49,862 nucleotides of DNA from Streptomyces sp. ISL-12 (GCF_018614415.1 NZ_JAGGOO010000080.1:1-49862); one strand, 5' to 3'. Numbered from the stretch's first letter, positions 1 through 10,400 are shown. Notes: generated by a model from the sequence alone, not told the origin. Translations and numbers: made by a program.

Positions 1-146
1 GCCGGCCCGGCCGCACCCTCAAGGACGAGCCCCGGCGGCCCTGTTGCCGGGGAGCGCGAGGGCGGCCGGTGTCGGCCCGGCGCCCGGTGCGGTCGGCGCA
101 CGAGTCCTCCGCGCGGCCCCCTGCACCCGCCCCGCCGCGGGAACGG

Positions 147-174
147 CCGGCACCGGCCCACCTCCCGGTGCCGG
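147..174 (-). terminator. Hairpin downstream of the mycosin-like gene
   Basis: A perfect inverted repeat has 10-bp arms at 147-156 and 165-174 around an 8-nt loop. It lies just past the stop of the leftward mycosin-like gene, so it is probably its intrinsic terminator. The remaining bases 1-206 are extremely GC-rich and show no supportable gene. No T-tract follows, as is usual in Streptomyces. Confidence 0.55.
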
Positions 175-206
175 GCGGTGGCCGGTGGCGGGGGTGCGGG
201 TCGGCC

Positions 207-1436
207 TCATGACGGGGGCGTGGCGCGGCCGGCCGGGCGGTCCGGGGGCAGCCAGCCCCTGGCCCGGCCGCGGGGTATCGCCATCGCCGCCCAGCCCATC
301 AGCAGGACGAACCCGGTCACCGCGCCGGTGAAGGCGAGGGCACGGTGACGGTGGCTCGGATCGGCGGCGTCGGACAGCCGCGCGGCCGGGGCCCCGGCGG
401 ACCGCTCACCGCGGTCGTCCGCGTCCCGTACGAGGGTCAGCGCCGCGGTGGGATCGAGCCGGGGGATGTCCGCCGGATAGGCGGTCGCCAGCAGCCGCCG
501 GCGTACCTCGGCACCGCTCAGCCCGGGCTGCCGGGACCGGACCAGCGCGGCGGCGCCGGCCACCTCGGCCGCGGCCAGCGAGGCGCCGGAGCCGATGTAG
601 TGGCCCGAGCCGCGCGGGCCGACGCTGACCATGCCGCTGCCCGGGGCCGCCAGGTCCGGTTCCCAGGCGGGCGGAGCGCTCTCCTGCCGGGTGCCGCCGG
701 CGCCGAAGTCGACCACGGCCAGGGCGCCGGGCGCGGCGGCCGGCCAGTAGGGGCCGGTGGGCTGCTCCCCCTCCGGGCCGAGCTCCTCGTCCGGTACGGC
801 GTCGGGGGCCGCGGGCGCGACCACCAGCGCGCCCCGGCCGGCCGCGTGGGCGACGGCGTCGGTCAGCTCTTCCCGGCCCGTGCGCAGGGTGTGGCCCACG
901 TAGATGACCTGGGCCCCGCTGTCGGCTGCCGTGCGGATGGCGTCCGCGACGAGCGTGGCGTCGGGCACCCCGCGGTCGTCGGTGCCGCGCAGCGCGAGCA
1001 CGTCCGCCTCCGGTGCGACGCCGACGACGCCACTGCCCTTGCGTTCGGCGGCGGCGATGAGGCCGGCCGCGAAGGTGCCGTGTCCGACGCAGTCGTCGCC
1101 CGCTCCGGCGGTCACCGTCACCCTGCCCGCCAGGGCGGGGGCGTCCGGGGAGACACCGGTGCCGACCACCGCCACGGTCACCCCGGCGCCCCGGGTGACC
1201 CGCTGGGCGGCGGACAGACCGAGGGTCGTCTGCGACCAGACGGCACCGGTCGCGGTGGTCCCCGACGCGCCGGTGCAGGGCCGTCCCTCCCCCAGGCGGA
1301 CCGGCAGCGGCGGCAGCAGGGTGGTCCCCGGGTCCTGGACCCGGGGACCGGCGCCCGGTGCCGCGACGGCGGGCACCGCGGTGGCCGACAGCAGCACAGC
1401 CGCGGCCACCGCACAGGACGTATAGCGGTATGTCAT
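207..1436 (-). CDS. Mycosin-like subtilisin (S8) homologue with a degenerate catalytic site
   Basis: The protein has 409 residues and the layout of a type VII secretion mycosin (MycP): a short signal peptide (MTYRYTSCAVAAAVLL, cleavage near AVA-APG), a subtilase domain at about 75-320 and one C-terminal transmembrane helix near 360-385. Mycosins are membrane-anchored proteases facing outside the cell that stabilise ESX machines. Here the Asp of the usual V-x-D-T-G-V motif is Gly92 (VAVVGTGVSP, codon at 1161-1163). His119 (CVGHGT) and Ser286 (GASLAAA) are kept, but the oxyanion Asn region reads VVAPAAPD instead of AAGN. The fold is supported; proteolytic activity is doubtful. The start at 1436 was chosen for the signal peptide; no clear ribosome binding site is visible, and in-frame ATG 1448 or 1475 are alternatives. 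The gene is divergent from the AAA+ gene, consistent with one ESX-associated locus. Confidence 0.8.
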   Translation of the reverse strand: MTYRYTSCAVAAAVLLSATAVPAVAAPGAGPRVQDPGTTLLPPLPVRLGEGRPCTGASGTTATGAVWSQTTLGLSAAQRVTRGAGVTVAVVGTGVSPDAPALAGRVTVTAGAGDDCVGHGTFAAGLIAAAERKGSGVVGVAPEADVLALRGTDDRGVPDATLVADAIRTAADSGAQVIYVGHTLRTGREELTDAVAHAAGRGALVVAPAAPDAVPDEELGPEGEQPTGPYWPAAAPGALAVVDFGAGGTRQESAPPAWEPDLAAPGSGMVSVGPRGSGHYIGSGASLAAAEVAGAAALVRSRQPGLSGAEVRRRLLATAYPADIPRLDPTAALTLVRDADDRGERSAGAPAARLSDAADPSHRHRALAFTGAVTGFVLLMGWAAMAIPRGRARGWLPPDRPAGRATPPS

Positions 1437-1546
1437 GAAAAAGGCCATGGCGAGGATGATACGCGTGGCGAGCATCCAGCCGGTCGTCAACACCGGTGGA
1501 ACAGCGACGAGTTGGGTTCCCCACAGCAACAGGAGGTCTGAGGCAC

Positions 1547-4500
1547 GTGTCACGGCAACTACTGATGGTCGGCGCGCACCGGCCGGACGGACTCCGGACG
1601 ATCGGTGAGGCTCTGGCGCAGGCCCGCACCGGCGCGGTCATCCGGGTCCACCCCGGCCGGTACGCGGAGAACCTCGTCATCAGGAACCGGGTGACGATCG
1701 TCGCCGAGGGAGATCCGGGCGCGGTCGAGATCTGCCCCGGCACGGGGAGCGCCGTCACGCTGCTGGCGGACGCTGTCATGCTCAGCGGTGTGACGTTGCG
1801 CGGCCGCGACAAGGAACTCGCGGTCGTCGACATCCCGACCGGCCAGGTGGCCCTGGACTCCTGCACCGTCGTGGGGGCGGGGTGGACGGCGCTGCTGGCC
1901 CGCGCCAAGGGCTCCCTGGCCGCGCGCGGCAGCCGGGTGTCCAATCCCGGGGGCGCCGGATTCGTGGACACCTCCGAGGCGGAAAGCATCGTGGAGGACT
2001 GCGGGTTCGAGAACTTCGGCACCTCGGCGGTGGTCATCGGCGAGACCGGCCGGCCCCTGATCCGCGACTGCCGTATCCGCGGTGCTCGGGCCAACGGTGT
2101 CCTGGCCACCGGAGAGGCCACCGGCACCGTCGAGAACTGCGACATATCAGGTACCGACAAACCCGGTATCGCCCTGGAAGGGCACAGCTCCACCCGGGTG
2201 ATCCGGACCACCGTGCATCACACGTCCGTCGGCCTGCTGGTGACCAGCGTGGCCCGTCCCGAGATCCAGGACTGCGTCTTCGAGTCGCTCGCGGAGAACG
2301 CCGTCGTCGTCACCGGCGGCGCCGACCCGGCGCTGCGCCGCTGCGTCACCCGGCGTACGAAGCTGAGCGGCCTGCTGGTCATGGACCGTTCGCGGGGCAC
2401 CTACGAGGCGTGCGAGTTCCTGCGCGCCGAGGGTTCCGCCGTCCGCGTCCTGGAGGGCAGTTCGCCCCTGTTGCGGGAGACGGTGGTGCGCGACTGCTCC
2501 GCCCCGGACGCCGCCGTCCTGGTGACGGACGACTCCACCGCCGAGTTCGACCACCTGAGCGTGTCGGGGGCGGCCGCGACGGGCGTCCTCGTCCGTGCCC
2601 TCGCCGACCCCCTGCTGCGCCACGCGCGGATCACCGGCTCCGGCGGACACGGCGTGGAGGTCACCGGCGACGGCCGGGGCCGGCTGGAGCACTGCGAGAT
2701 CGAGGCCGCGGCCGGAGCCGGTCTGAAGATCGACGACTACGCCGCTCCGGAGATCCACGACACGGTGGTGCGCGGTGCCGGACAGACCGGCGTACTGGTC
2801 GGCGCGTACGGTCAGGCCGTGCTGCGGGACTGCGGCGTCGAGGGCAGCGCCGACGCGGGCGTGAGCGTGGGCCGCGACGCCGAGGTGACCTTGGAACGGG
2901 TCCGGGTGAGCGGGGCGAGGGCCCACGGCATCCAGGTGCTCGCCGGGGGCCGGGGAGTGCTCACCGCCTGCGAAGTGACGGGGAGCACCGGGGACGGGGT
3001 CCGGGTGGACAGCGCCGAGGACGTCTCCGTCCTGCGGTGCGTGGTGCGCGACAACCGCGGAGCGGGGCTGCGGCAGGCGGTGGCGGGTGCCGGGCTCACC
3101 GTCGAAGCCCTCACCAGCTCCGACAACGGCGACCCGGACGCCTGGGGCGAGGACGCCGGTGTGCCGGCCGCCTCCGGTGCGCCGGGCGGAACCGGGGAGC
3201 CGGGGGATGACGGTCCGCTGGCGGCGCTGCGCTCGCTGATCGGGCTGGACAACGTCAAACACCAGGTGGAGACGCTGGTCAACCTCAACCAGCTCGCCGA
3301 GCGCCGTCGCGGACTCGGCATGCCGGTCGCCTCGATGAGCCGCCACCTGATCTTCGCCGGGCCACCGGGCACCGGCAAGACGACGGTCGCCCGGCTGTAC
3401 GGCAGCATCCTGGCCGAACTGGGTGTGCTGCGCTCGGGTCATCTCGTGGAGGTGTCACGCGCCGACCTGGTCGCCCAGGTCATCGGCGGTACGGCCATCA
3501 AGACGACGGAGGCGTTCGAGCGGGCCCTGGGCGGTGTGCTGTTCATCGACGAGGCCTACGCCCTGACACCCGAGGGCGGAGCCGCCAACGACTTCGGCCG
3601 CGAAGCCGTCGACACCCTGCTGAAACTGATGGAGGACCACCGCGACGACGTGGTCGTGGTCGCGGCCGGGTACTCCGAGCAGATGGAGCGGTTCCTGTCC
3701 GCCAACCCGGGCCTCGCCTCGCGCTTCACCCGCACCATCGGCTTCACCAACTACACGGTGGACGAACTGGTCACCATCACCGAGCACATGTGCGCGCAGC
3801 ACCGCTACGAACTCGGACCCCTGACCCAGGAGGCGCTGGTACTCCGCTTCGAGGGCATGACCCGCGACGCCGCCTTCGGCAACGGCCGGGCGGCCCGCGC
3901 GGTCTTCGAGGAGATGGTCGACCGGCAGGCCTTCCGCCTCGCGGCCACCCCGGACCCCGGCGAGAAGGACCTGGTCCTGCTGCTGCCGACGGATGTCGGG
4001 GACGCCGAGGCGGCCGCCGTCGGCGGCGACGGCTCACCGGCCGCGGACGACGACGGCGACCCGATGGCCGAACTGACGGCCATGGTGGGGCTGGAGTCCG
4101 TCAAGCACGAGGTGACCGACCTGGTCAGCCTGCTGTCCAACGCCCGCCAGCGGATCGCGGCCGGACTGCCCAGTCCCCGTATCAGTCACCATCTGGTCTT
4201 CACCGGGCCGCCCGGCACCGGCAAGACGACCGTGGCCCGGCTCTACGCCAGGCTCCTGCACTCCCTGGGCGTGCTGCCCGGCTCCCGCCTGGTGGAGGTG
4301 GCGCGGGCCGATCTGGTGGGCCAGTACATCGGGCACACCGCGCAGCGCACCAAGGAGGTGTTCACCAGCGCGCTGGGCGGTGTGCTGTTCATCGACGAGG
4401 CCTACACCCTGACACCCGAGGGCGGAGCCGCCAACGACTTCGGCCGCGAAGCCGTCGACACCCTGCTGAAACTGATGGAGGACCACCGCGACGAGATCGT

Positions 4501-4912
4501 CGTCATCGTGGCCGGTTACACCGAGGAGATGGAGCGGTTCCTCGCCTCCAATCCCGGACTCTCCTCCCGCTTCTCCAAGTTCGTCGCCTTCGAGGACTAC
4601 ACCACGGAACAGCTCGTCACGATCGTCTCCCGGCACGCCGCGACGTCCGGGTACACCTGCGGCGCCGACACCCTGGCCGCGCTGCGCACCCATGTGGACG
4701 CGTTGCCCAGGGACCGGTCCTTCGGCAACGCCCGGCTGGCTCGGCAGCTGCTGGAGACGATGATGACCCGGCAGGCCCGGCGGCTCGCCGCGGTCGCCGC
4801 ACCGAGCGTCGACCAGCTGACCGCGCTGCTGCCCGAGGACCTGCCCGCGCCGGACGGTGTCCGGGTCCGCCCGCGGCCCGGGCCGGCAGCGGAAACATCG
4901 ATCGCGCGGTGA
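1547..4912 (+). CDS. Right-handed beta-helix protein with two EccA/CbbX-type AAA+ domains
   Basis: This 1121-residue protein starts at GTG 1547, ten bases after AGGAGG (1531-1536). Residues about 20-520 are a parallel beta-helix built of roughly 22-residue turns (pectate-lyase/NosD-like, rich in G-V-x-V and C-x-V/I-x-G patterns). Two full AAA+ modules of the CbbX/EccA family follow. Each has Walker A (GPPGTGKTT near residues 604 and 886), Walker B (GVLFIDEAY near 665 and 947) and an arginine-finger SRF segment. EccA is the cytosolic ATPase of ESX systems, so a role in remodelling secretion substrates or their chaperones is likely; the beta-helix may bind them. Beta-helix/AAA fusions of this type occur in actinomycete T7SS neighbourhoods. 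A 122-bp stretch is almost identical between the two AAA modules (see findings). Confidence 0.88.
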   Translation: MSRQLLMVGAHRPDGLRTIGEALAQARTGAVIRVHPGRYAENLVIRNRVTIVAEGDPGAVEICPGTGSAVTLLADAVMLSGVTLRGRDKELAVVDIPTGQVALDSCTVVGAGWTALLARAKGSLAARGSRVSNPGGAGFVDTSEAESIVEDCGFENFGTSAVVIGETGRPLIRDCRIRGARANGVLATGEATGTVENCDISGTDKPGIALEGHSSTRVIRTTVHHTSVGLLVTSVARPEIQDCVFESLAENAVVVTGGADPALRRCVTRRTKLSGLLVMDRSRGTYEACEFLRAEGSAVRVLEGSSPLLRETVVRDCSAPDAAVLVTDDSTAEFDHLSVSGAAATGVLVRALADPLLRHARITGSGGHGVEVTGDGRGRLEHCEIEAAAGAGLKIDDYAAPEIHDTVVRGAGQTGVLVGAYGQAVLRDCGVEGSADAGVSVGRDAEVTLERVRVSGARAHGIQVLAGGRGVLTACEVTGSTGDGVRVDSAEDVSVLRCVVRDNRGAGLRQAVAGAGLTVEALTSSDNGDPDAWGEDAGVPAASGAPGGTGEPGDDGPLAALRSLIGLDNVKHQVETLVNLNQLAERRRGLGMPVASMSRHLIFAGPPGTGKTTVARLYGSILAELGVLRSGHLVEVSRADLVAQVIGGTAIKTTEAFERALGGVLFIDEAYALTPEGGAANDFGREAVDTLLKLMEDHRDDVVVVAAGYSEQMERFLSANPGLASRFTRTIGFTNYTVDELVTITEHMCAQHRYELGPLTQEALVLRFEGMTRDAAFGNGRAARAVFEEMVDRQAFRLAATPDPGEKDLVLLLPTDVGDAEAAAVGGDGSPAADDDGDPMAELTAMVGLESVKHEVTDLVSLLSNARQRIAAGLPSPRISHHLVFTGPPGTGKTTVARLYARLLHSLGVLPGSRLVEVARADLVGQYIGHTAQRTKEVFTSALGGVLFIDEAYTLTPEGGAANDFGREAVDTLLKLMEDHRDEIVVIVAGYTEEMERFLASNPGLSSRFSKFVAFEDYTTEQLVTIVSRHAATSGYTCGADTLAALRTHVDALPRDRSFGNARLARQLLETMMTRQARRLAAVAAPSVDQLTALLPEDLPAPDGVRVRPRPGPAAETSIAR
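3527..3648 (+). repeat. Near-identical repeat, AAA domain 1 copy
   Basis: These 122 bp match 4373-4494 with a single mismatch (Ala codon GCC here, Thr codon ACC there). They encode the Walker B region and the helix after it. Flanking parts of the two domains differ at many third positions, so this block looks homogenised. Confidence 0.9.
4373..4494 (+). repeat. Near-identical repeat, AAA domain 2 copy
   Basis: Second copy of the 122-bp block, 846 bp downstream of the first and in the same reading frame. Confidence 0.9.
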
Positions 4913-5134
4913 ACCGCGGCGCCTCGCGGTCCGTTCTGCGCGCAGAGTGTTTTCCCCGTGAACCGTTTCCTGTACGAGGCAAGGAGCGACGTGTTGCCAG
5001 CACCGAAGGCGGCGGGGACCGTACTGGCCGGTCCCCGCCCCCGACCTCCCGTACCGGCGGCTCCCCCGGCAGCGGCGCCCGAGACCGGACCGGGGCCTTG
5101 TGCGCAGTACGCCCGAGACCACAGGAGGGGCGGC

Positions 5135-6175
5135 ATGGCACAGGGCCAGGAACAGGACCAGGGCACCGGGACGGCGCCGCCGCCCGTGGACATCCTGCTC
5201 GCCGCCACCGTCGCCCGGCGGTTCTATCTGGGGCAGCAGTCGAAGGTCGAGATCGGCAATGCCCTGGGCATCAGCCGGTTCAAGGTGGCCCGCCTGCTCG
5301 ACGCGGCCGTCGCGCACCGCATCGTGCGCATCGACATCAGCGTCCCGGCACAGATGGACACCGTCCTCTCCCGGCGGATGCGAGAGCGGTTCGCTTTGCG
5401 CCACGCGGTGGTCGTCGACCTGGCGCGCGACGGTGCCCGTGCCGAAGCGGCCCCTGTCCTGCCGTGGCTCGCGGAGGCCGGTGCCCGGCTGGTCACCGAA
5501 CTCGCCCGGGCCGGCGATGTGATCGGCCTGGCCTGCGGCCCGGTGACCGACGCGCTCACCTCGGCCGTCGACCGGCTGCCCGCCTGTGAGGTGGTGCAAC
5601 TGGCGGGCACGGCGGCGCCCGACCCGTTCGGCGAGGAGGCCGTGGCGCCGGTGCGCCGACTGGCCGCGGCGGCCGACGGCAGGGCCTTCACGCTGCACAC
5701 GCCGCTGGTCCTGCCCAACGCGCTGACGGCGTCCATCCTGGCGCGTCAGCCGTCGATCGCCGACACCCTCCAGCGGTTCGCCCGGGTGACCCGGGCTGTT
5801 GTCCCGATCGGCGGGTGGGAGGCGGGCTCCGCCCTGTACGACGCGTCGACGCCGCACGAGCGCGCGGTGTACCGCTCTCTGGGGGCCCGCGCGGAGATCT
5901 GCGGCCTGGTGCTCGACGAGGACGGCCGTACCGTGCCCACGGACATGAACGACCGCATGATCTGCGTCGACGCCGACACCCTGCGGGCCGTTCCGGAGGT
6001 GATCGGCGTCACCGGCGGTCCCGGCACGCGGACAGCGCTGGCGGCGGCACTGCGGTCGGGCTGCCTGACCGGCGTCGTCACCGACGCGGAGACAGCGGCA
6101 CAGGTCCTGCACTCCGGGGAGCCCCGTCCGCGGGGCGGCACACCACGGCCGGAGGCCCGGCCCCCCGCTCGCTGA
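5135..6175 (+). CDS. SorC/LsrR-type sugar-binding transcriptional regulator
   Basis: This 346-residue protein has an N-terminal helix-turn-helix (about residues 18-65, including YLGQQSKVEIGNALGISR) and a C-terminal sugar-phosphate-isomerase-like effector domain typical of the SorC/DeoR-like LsrR group. Members bind phosphorylated sugars or related effectors and repress or activate adjacent operons. The ATG at 5135 follows AGGAGG (5123-5128), so the in-frame extension back to 4958 is not used. It sits between the AAA+ gene and the SseB-like gene in the same direction, after a gap of about 220 bp. Its effector is unknown. It is the only regulator inside the T7SS-associated group and may control it, although no operator was identified. 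Confidence 0.85.
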   Translation: MAQGQEQDQGTGTAPPPVDILLAATVARRFYLGQQSKVEIGNALGISRFKVARLLDAAVAHRIVRIDISVPAQMDTVLSRRMRERFALRHAVVVDLARDGARAEAAPVLPWLAEAGARLVTELARAGDVIGLACGPVTDALTSAVDRLPACEVVQLAGTAAPDPFGEEAVAPVRRLAAAADGRAFTLHTPLVLPNALTASILARQPSIADTLQRFARVTRAVVPIGGWEAGSALYDASTPHERAVYRSLGARAEICGLVLDEDGRTVPTDMNDRMICVDADTLRAVPEVIGVTGGPGTRTALAAALRSGCLTGVVTDAETAAQVLHSGEPRPRGGTPRPEARPPAR

Positions 6176-6581
6176 GGTTGCCTGCGGACGGCGCCAACAG
6201 CCTGCCGGCGCAGGGCAGTCGGACGCCGGTCCGAGTCGTGCACCGCACCCCCGGTCGAGCACGGAGCAGTCATGGTCGCTACACTGCGGCGGCAGGATCA
6301 CGCGGTCCTGGGCCCGGGGCGGAAGGACGCCCGGCCCGGCGGCGCTCCGTCCCGGACGGCACTCCGGGGACGGAGCGGCAAGAGACCCGCGTCCCCGCTC
6401 TTCTCCGTGGACATCGGCCCGGCCTTGCTCGCCCGGTCACGCCACGGTTCCTCCCCCCCCTGCGGCCGTCGTGCTGCCTGTACGGCTCCCGTCCCTCAGC
6501 CGCCCCGCCGCGCGCGAGGACGGCCCGCCGTCGGCTCTCGTGACGTACCGGCACCGCGCACCCATCCGATCGAGGACAGTG
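6176..6581. other. Gene-free stretch before the SseB-like gene
   Basis: This 406-bp gap has no reading frame with convincing protein-like composition; frames through it are Arg/Pro/Gly-rich antisense-type shadows. It presumably holds the promoter of the downstream operon. A run of eight C lies near 6450. No convincing -35/-10 pair or operator was seen. Confidence 0.5.
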
Positions 6582-7439
6582 ATGACCGAACAGACACCCG
6601 ACGAGACGATCCCCGACGAAGCCCATCAGCCCGCGGCCGGCGCTCCCGGTCTCGCGCCCGGCGACGGCACACCGGGGGCCGGACCCTCTCCGGGTGCGGA
6701 CGGGCCGCCCGTCCCCGACGAGATCCGGGAGGCGGGCAGGCTCGCTCCGGACCACTGGCTGGGCATGGTGGACCCGGCCTGGACCGGTGACGGCGAGCCC
6801 CCCGAGTGGGCGACGGTCGGCCGCTGGCGGTCAGGGCTCGACGGTGAGATCGAGGAGTGGCAGGACAACCCCGAGTACCGTCCCTCGCCGCGCGCCCTGG
6901 GCTGGCCTGAACCGGAGGACGAGGTCGATGCCGCGGTGCAGCTCGCGGCGACCGGCTACGGCCCGGGCGAGGCCGTCGCACAGGCCCTGGCCGGCCGCGA
7001 GGTGGCCGTGCTGACCAGCCCGGCAGGCGTCCCGTTGACCGCCACCACCCCGGAAGGCGAGCCCGTCGTCCCGCTGTTCACCTCGCCGGTGTTCCTGCAC
7101 ACGACCGGGCGTTTCGCCTTCGAACTGCTCCACACGGACGACCTGCTGCCGCGGGTCCCCGAGGGACACGCGCTGTACCTCAACCCGTCCGGGCCGGTCA
7201 GCATGACACTGGATCCGCAGGCCCTGCGCGAGGCCGCCGACACGGCGGACACCGAGCAGGCGGCCTCTGCGGAGGCGGACGCGCTGCCGGCGGCGCGGCG
7301 GGTCGCCACCGCCGGTTCGGACGCCCCCGGTGCCGGTGCGGCCGGCACCGGCACCGACGTTCCCGGCGTGCGGGAAACGGCGGAGCGGCCGGACCTGGAC
7401 GGCGGCTCCACCGCGGCACCCGGTGGGCCGCAGGGGTGA
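6582..7439 (+). CDS. SseB-like type VII secretion system-associated protein
   Basis: The 285-residue protein starts at ATG 6582 behind a GAGGAC-type site; the frame is open upstream to 6471 without a better start. Residues 1-45 are acidic and Pro-rich. Residues about 55-110 contain W-rich segments (APDHWLGMVDPAW). Residues about 120-220 resemble the SseB fold (VPLFTSPVFLH, ALYLNPSGP). The tail is Ala/Gly-rich. Proteins of this layout are annotated as T7SS-associated in Streptomyces, but their biochemical role is not known. The stop codon overlaps the GTG start of the next gene by 4 bp (GTGA), which indicates translational coupling and a shared job with the ART-like protein. Confidence 0.72.
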   Translation: MTEQTPDETIPDEAHQPAAGAPGLAPGDGTPGAGPSPGADGPPVPDEIREAGRLAPDHWLGMVDPAWTGDGEPPEWATVGRWRSGLDGEIEEWQDNPEYRPSPRALGWPEPEDEVDAAVQLAATGYGPGEAVAQALAGREVAVLTSPAGVPLTATTPEGEPVVPLFTSPVFLHTTGRFAFELLHTDDLLPRVPEGHALYLNPSGPVSMTLDPQALREAADTADTEQAASAEADALPAARRVATAGSDAPGAGAAGTGTDVPGVRETAERPDLDGGSTAAPGGPQG

Positions 7440-10400
7440 GACGCTGGTCATCCGCCCGTACGCAACGGCGCAAGGATTCCGGCTCCCCCGCGCCCGGTCC
7501 GGCCGCCGCCCCGCTGGTCGAGGACGTGGACGGGCTGCTGCTGGTGCGCTCCTTCGAGGACGACGCGCTGAGCCTGACGGGCCTGGCCGAGGTGGCGCGC
7601 GCCGTGAGCACGGAGTCGGACACCGTCACCGTGCTGGTCGGCACGCCCGACGACGGCCCGTCCGGGCACGGCGTCTGGACCCGGCTGGCGACGCTGCTGG
7701 ACTCACTGCGCGACAGAGGCACCCGGCGGGTGCGGCTGGTCATGCCCGGATCCGGGGACGACCGGGCGGACCGCGCCAGCGTGGCCCGCCGGATCGCCGA
7801 CGCGTGGCAGCTGGACGTCGTCGCGCCCGACGGCCCGGTCCTGATCACCCCGGGCGGAACACTGTTCGTGGACGGCGAGACCCCGGCCGCCGGCGCCTGG
7901 TGGCACTTCACGCCCGACGCCGGGCCCCGCAGACTGGGTCCCCGCGCTCCGGCTCCTGGCTGGCAGTCCGCGCTGGGCCGGCTTCCGGCACGGACGGACG
8001 GCGGGTGTCTGGTGGAGCAGATACCCGCCGGCGTACTGATCCGCCCCGCCGAGTCACCGCGGCCGGACCCGCTGCACCTGTGTTTCGCGATGCCGATGGA
8101 CCCGGCGCGGCCCATCGTGGTGGTCGGTGCGCCCCGGGCCGAGGATGTCTCGGCCGCCGAGGTGGCCGCCGTCCTCAGCGCGCTGCCGGCCGCGCAGCGC
8201 GCTGCCGCCCGGCTGGCCCCCGGCGGCCGGCGGGACGTACTGAGGCTGGCCCAGTCGGTGGCCGACATGCTCGCCACCGAGGTCGAAGTACTCACCGGCG
8301 TACCGCTGTTGCCCGAGCACGCGGACGGACCGCCGGGTGCCTGGCCGACCGTCGTAGGTTCGGACGGCAGGCCGGGGTGGCGGCCGTTCGTGGGTGCGGT
8401 CGCCTGCCGCCCCGCCGGCCCGGACGGACAGCCGCCCCCGCCGCGAGTGGTCGACGGGCGTCCCCTCCCCCTGGGCCGTCCGGGGAAGGGCACAGTAGCG
8501 CTGACGGACCGGTGGAACGCCACCGCCACCCGGGCGGGGCTGGTCGTGTGGGACGGCGGGGGGCCGCCCCCGCCCCTGGCCGAACTGGCCGTGGACCCGG
8601 ACACCTGCACGGTCGAACTGGGGCTTCCGGGGCAGCCGGTGGACGACACCGTGCTCCCGGCGCTGACGCGGCTGCTCATCGCGTTCGGCCCGCGGGCCGC
8701 CGCGCGGGTCACGCTGCTCGTGCGGGGCAGGCTCCTCGGCGGTGAGAGCGGACTGCGCCGCCTCGCGGCGCGGCACGCCGTCCTCGGCATCCGTTACGTC
8801 ACCTCCCCCGTCACCCGCGGCACGGTGCGGCGGGACGGCGCGACGCCACGGACCGCGCCGGTGCCGCACGGCGACGGCGGTCCCCGCCCGGGCCCGACGC
8901 CCACCCCCCGGCTTCCGTCCGCGGGGACGGAAGTGCCGCACGGAGGTGTCGCCGAAGACGACGGCCGGGTCCGCACGGGGACACCGGACCACGGTGAGCA
9001 GGAGTGGTCCGGGGCACGTCCTCGCACGAGCGGTGACATGACGTCGCGCGAGTCCCTGCTCGACGTGCTCTCGGGAACCGGCTCCCGGTCCGCCGGTGGC
9101 GCGGGTGTCCCCCTGCCGTCCCGGGAGCCCGCTTCCGCCGCCTCCGCCGGTCCGCACCCGGGCCCCGTGTCCCCGCCGTCCGCCGCGGTCGACGCGGCCG
9201 GCCACCGGACTGCCGAGCCCTCGGGGACCGGGCCACGAGCACCGTGGGAACGGCGTGCCGCCGAGGAGTCCGCCGAAAGGACGGCCGCGCCGTCCGCTCG
9301 GCCCATGCGCCGCGACGGCCCCGGGGCGTCCGGTCGCAGCGAGCCGGGGCGGCCGCCGACCGGCCCGCCCACGAGCCCGGAGGGTGACGGGAACGTCTCC
9401 CCGGAGCGGGGCACACGTCCGGCCGAGCCGCCCGCCGGAACCCCGCCGCCCGGCCCCGAAAACCCCGGCACGGACACCGGCACCGTCTCCGTCCCCGTTC
9501 CCAGCGGCGCGGCCCCCGACGCGCCGACGCCCCGTTCGGATACCGGGAAGCCCTCCCCCCGGCCTCCCTCCACCGAGGCCCGGCGCACCACGCCCACCGG
9601 CACAGAGGGGACCTCCGGAGGGACTTCACCGGACGCCCACCAGAACCGGACATCGGACCGGCCACCGGCCCTTCCGCGCGAAGAGCCGGCGCCGCGGCCC
9701 CCGCGTGCACCGGCGGGCGCGGCACTGTCGGTGCTGCCGGGCCATATGAGCAGCGACAGTGACCGCACGGCCCTGCGCGACCTGGTCACCGACTGGGAAC
9801 AGCACGCCGCCGCCGTAGCACGCGTACTCACCCGGATGCCGGCCCTGCGCGGCCAGCAGATGGAGGCGGCGCGGGCCGACCTGGTGGCCGCGCACGTCTA
9901 TCTCACGACCACCGAGGGTCCGCTCGACCACCGCGAACTGCTCAGGGACCTGCGCGCGGGCGAGGGCAGGCTGTCGGCCTACGCCGCCTGTCTGGCATCG
10001 GCGCTGCGCAGGCTTCCCTCCTACCGCGGAGTAGCCCTGCGCGGCGCACCGGCCGAGGGGCACGGGGAGCCGCCCGAGGTGGGCCGGCTGCTCCAGGAGC
10101 CCGGCCCGCTCAGCGCACTGGCCGCCACCGCCCCGCTGCCCGGCGGGCGTCCTGTGGCCTACGCCGTCTGGTCGGTCACCGGACGGAAGGTGCGCCAGCT
10201 CCTGGACCGCCCGGACGAGGCGCGGGACAGCCTGGACGAGGTGGTCTTCGCGCCCGGCAGCGGGTTCCGCGTACTGGGCACGCGGACCGTGGCCGGCTCG
10301 ACCACCGTTCTGCTGCGCGAACTCCCGCCCACCACGACGGCGTACGTGGACGAGGTGGCCGAGCTGAGCCAGCTCGACCGCAAGGCGTTGGCCCGCCTCG

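Noticed and set aside
19..210. 63-residue minus-strand frame whose ATG overlaps the mycosin stop, where eccE is often found
   Set aside because: It is Pro/Ala/Arg-rich, has no membrane helices, and the hairpin at 147-174 falls inside it. It does not resemble EccE in any frame.
345..1541. Long plus-strand frame antisense to the mycosin-like gene
   Set aside because: It is Gly/Arg-rich with no motifs. High GC content opens such shadow frames opposite real genes.
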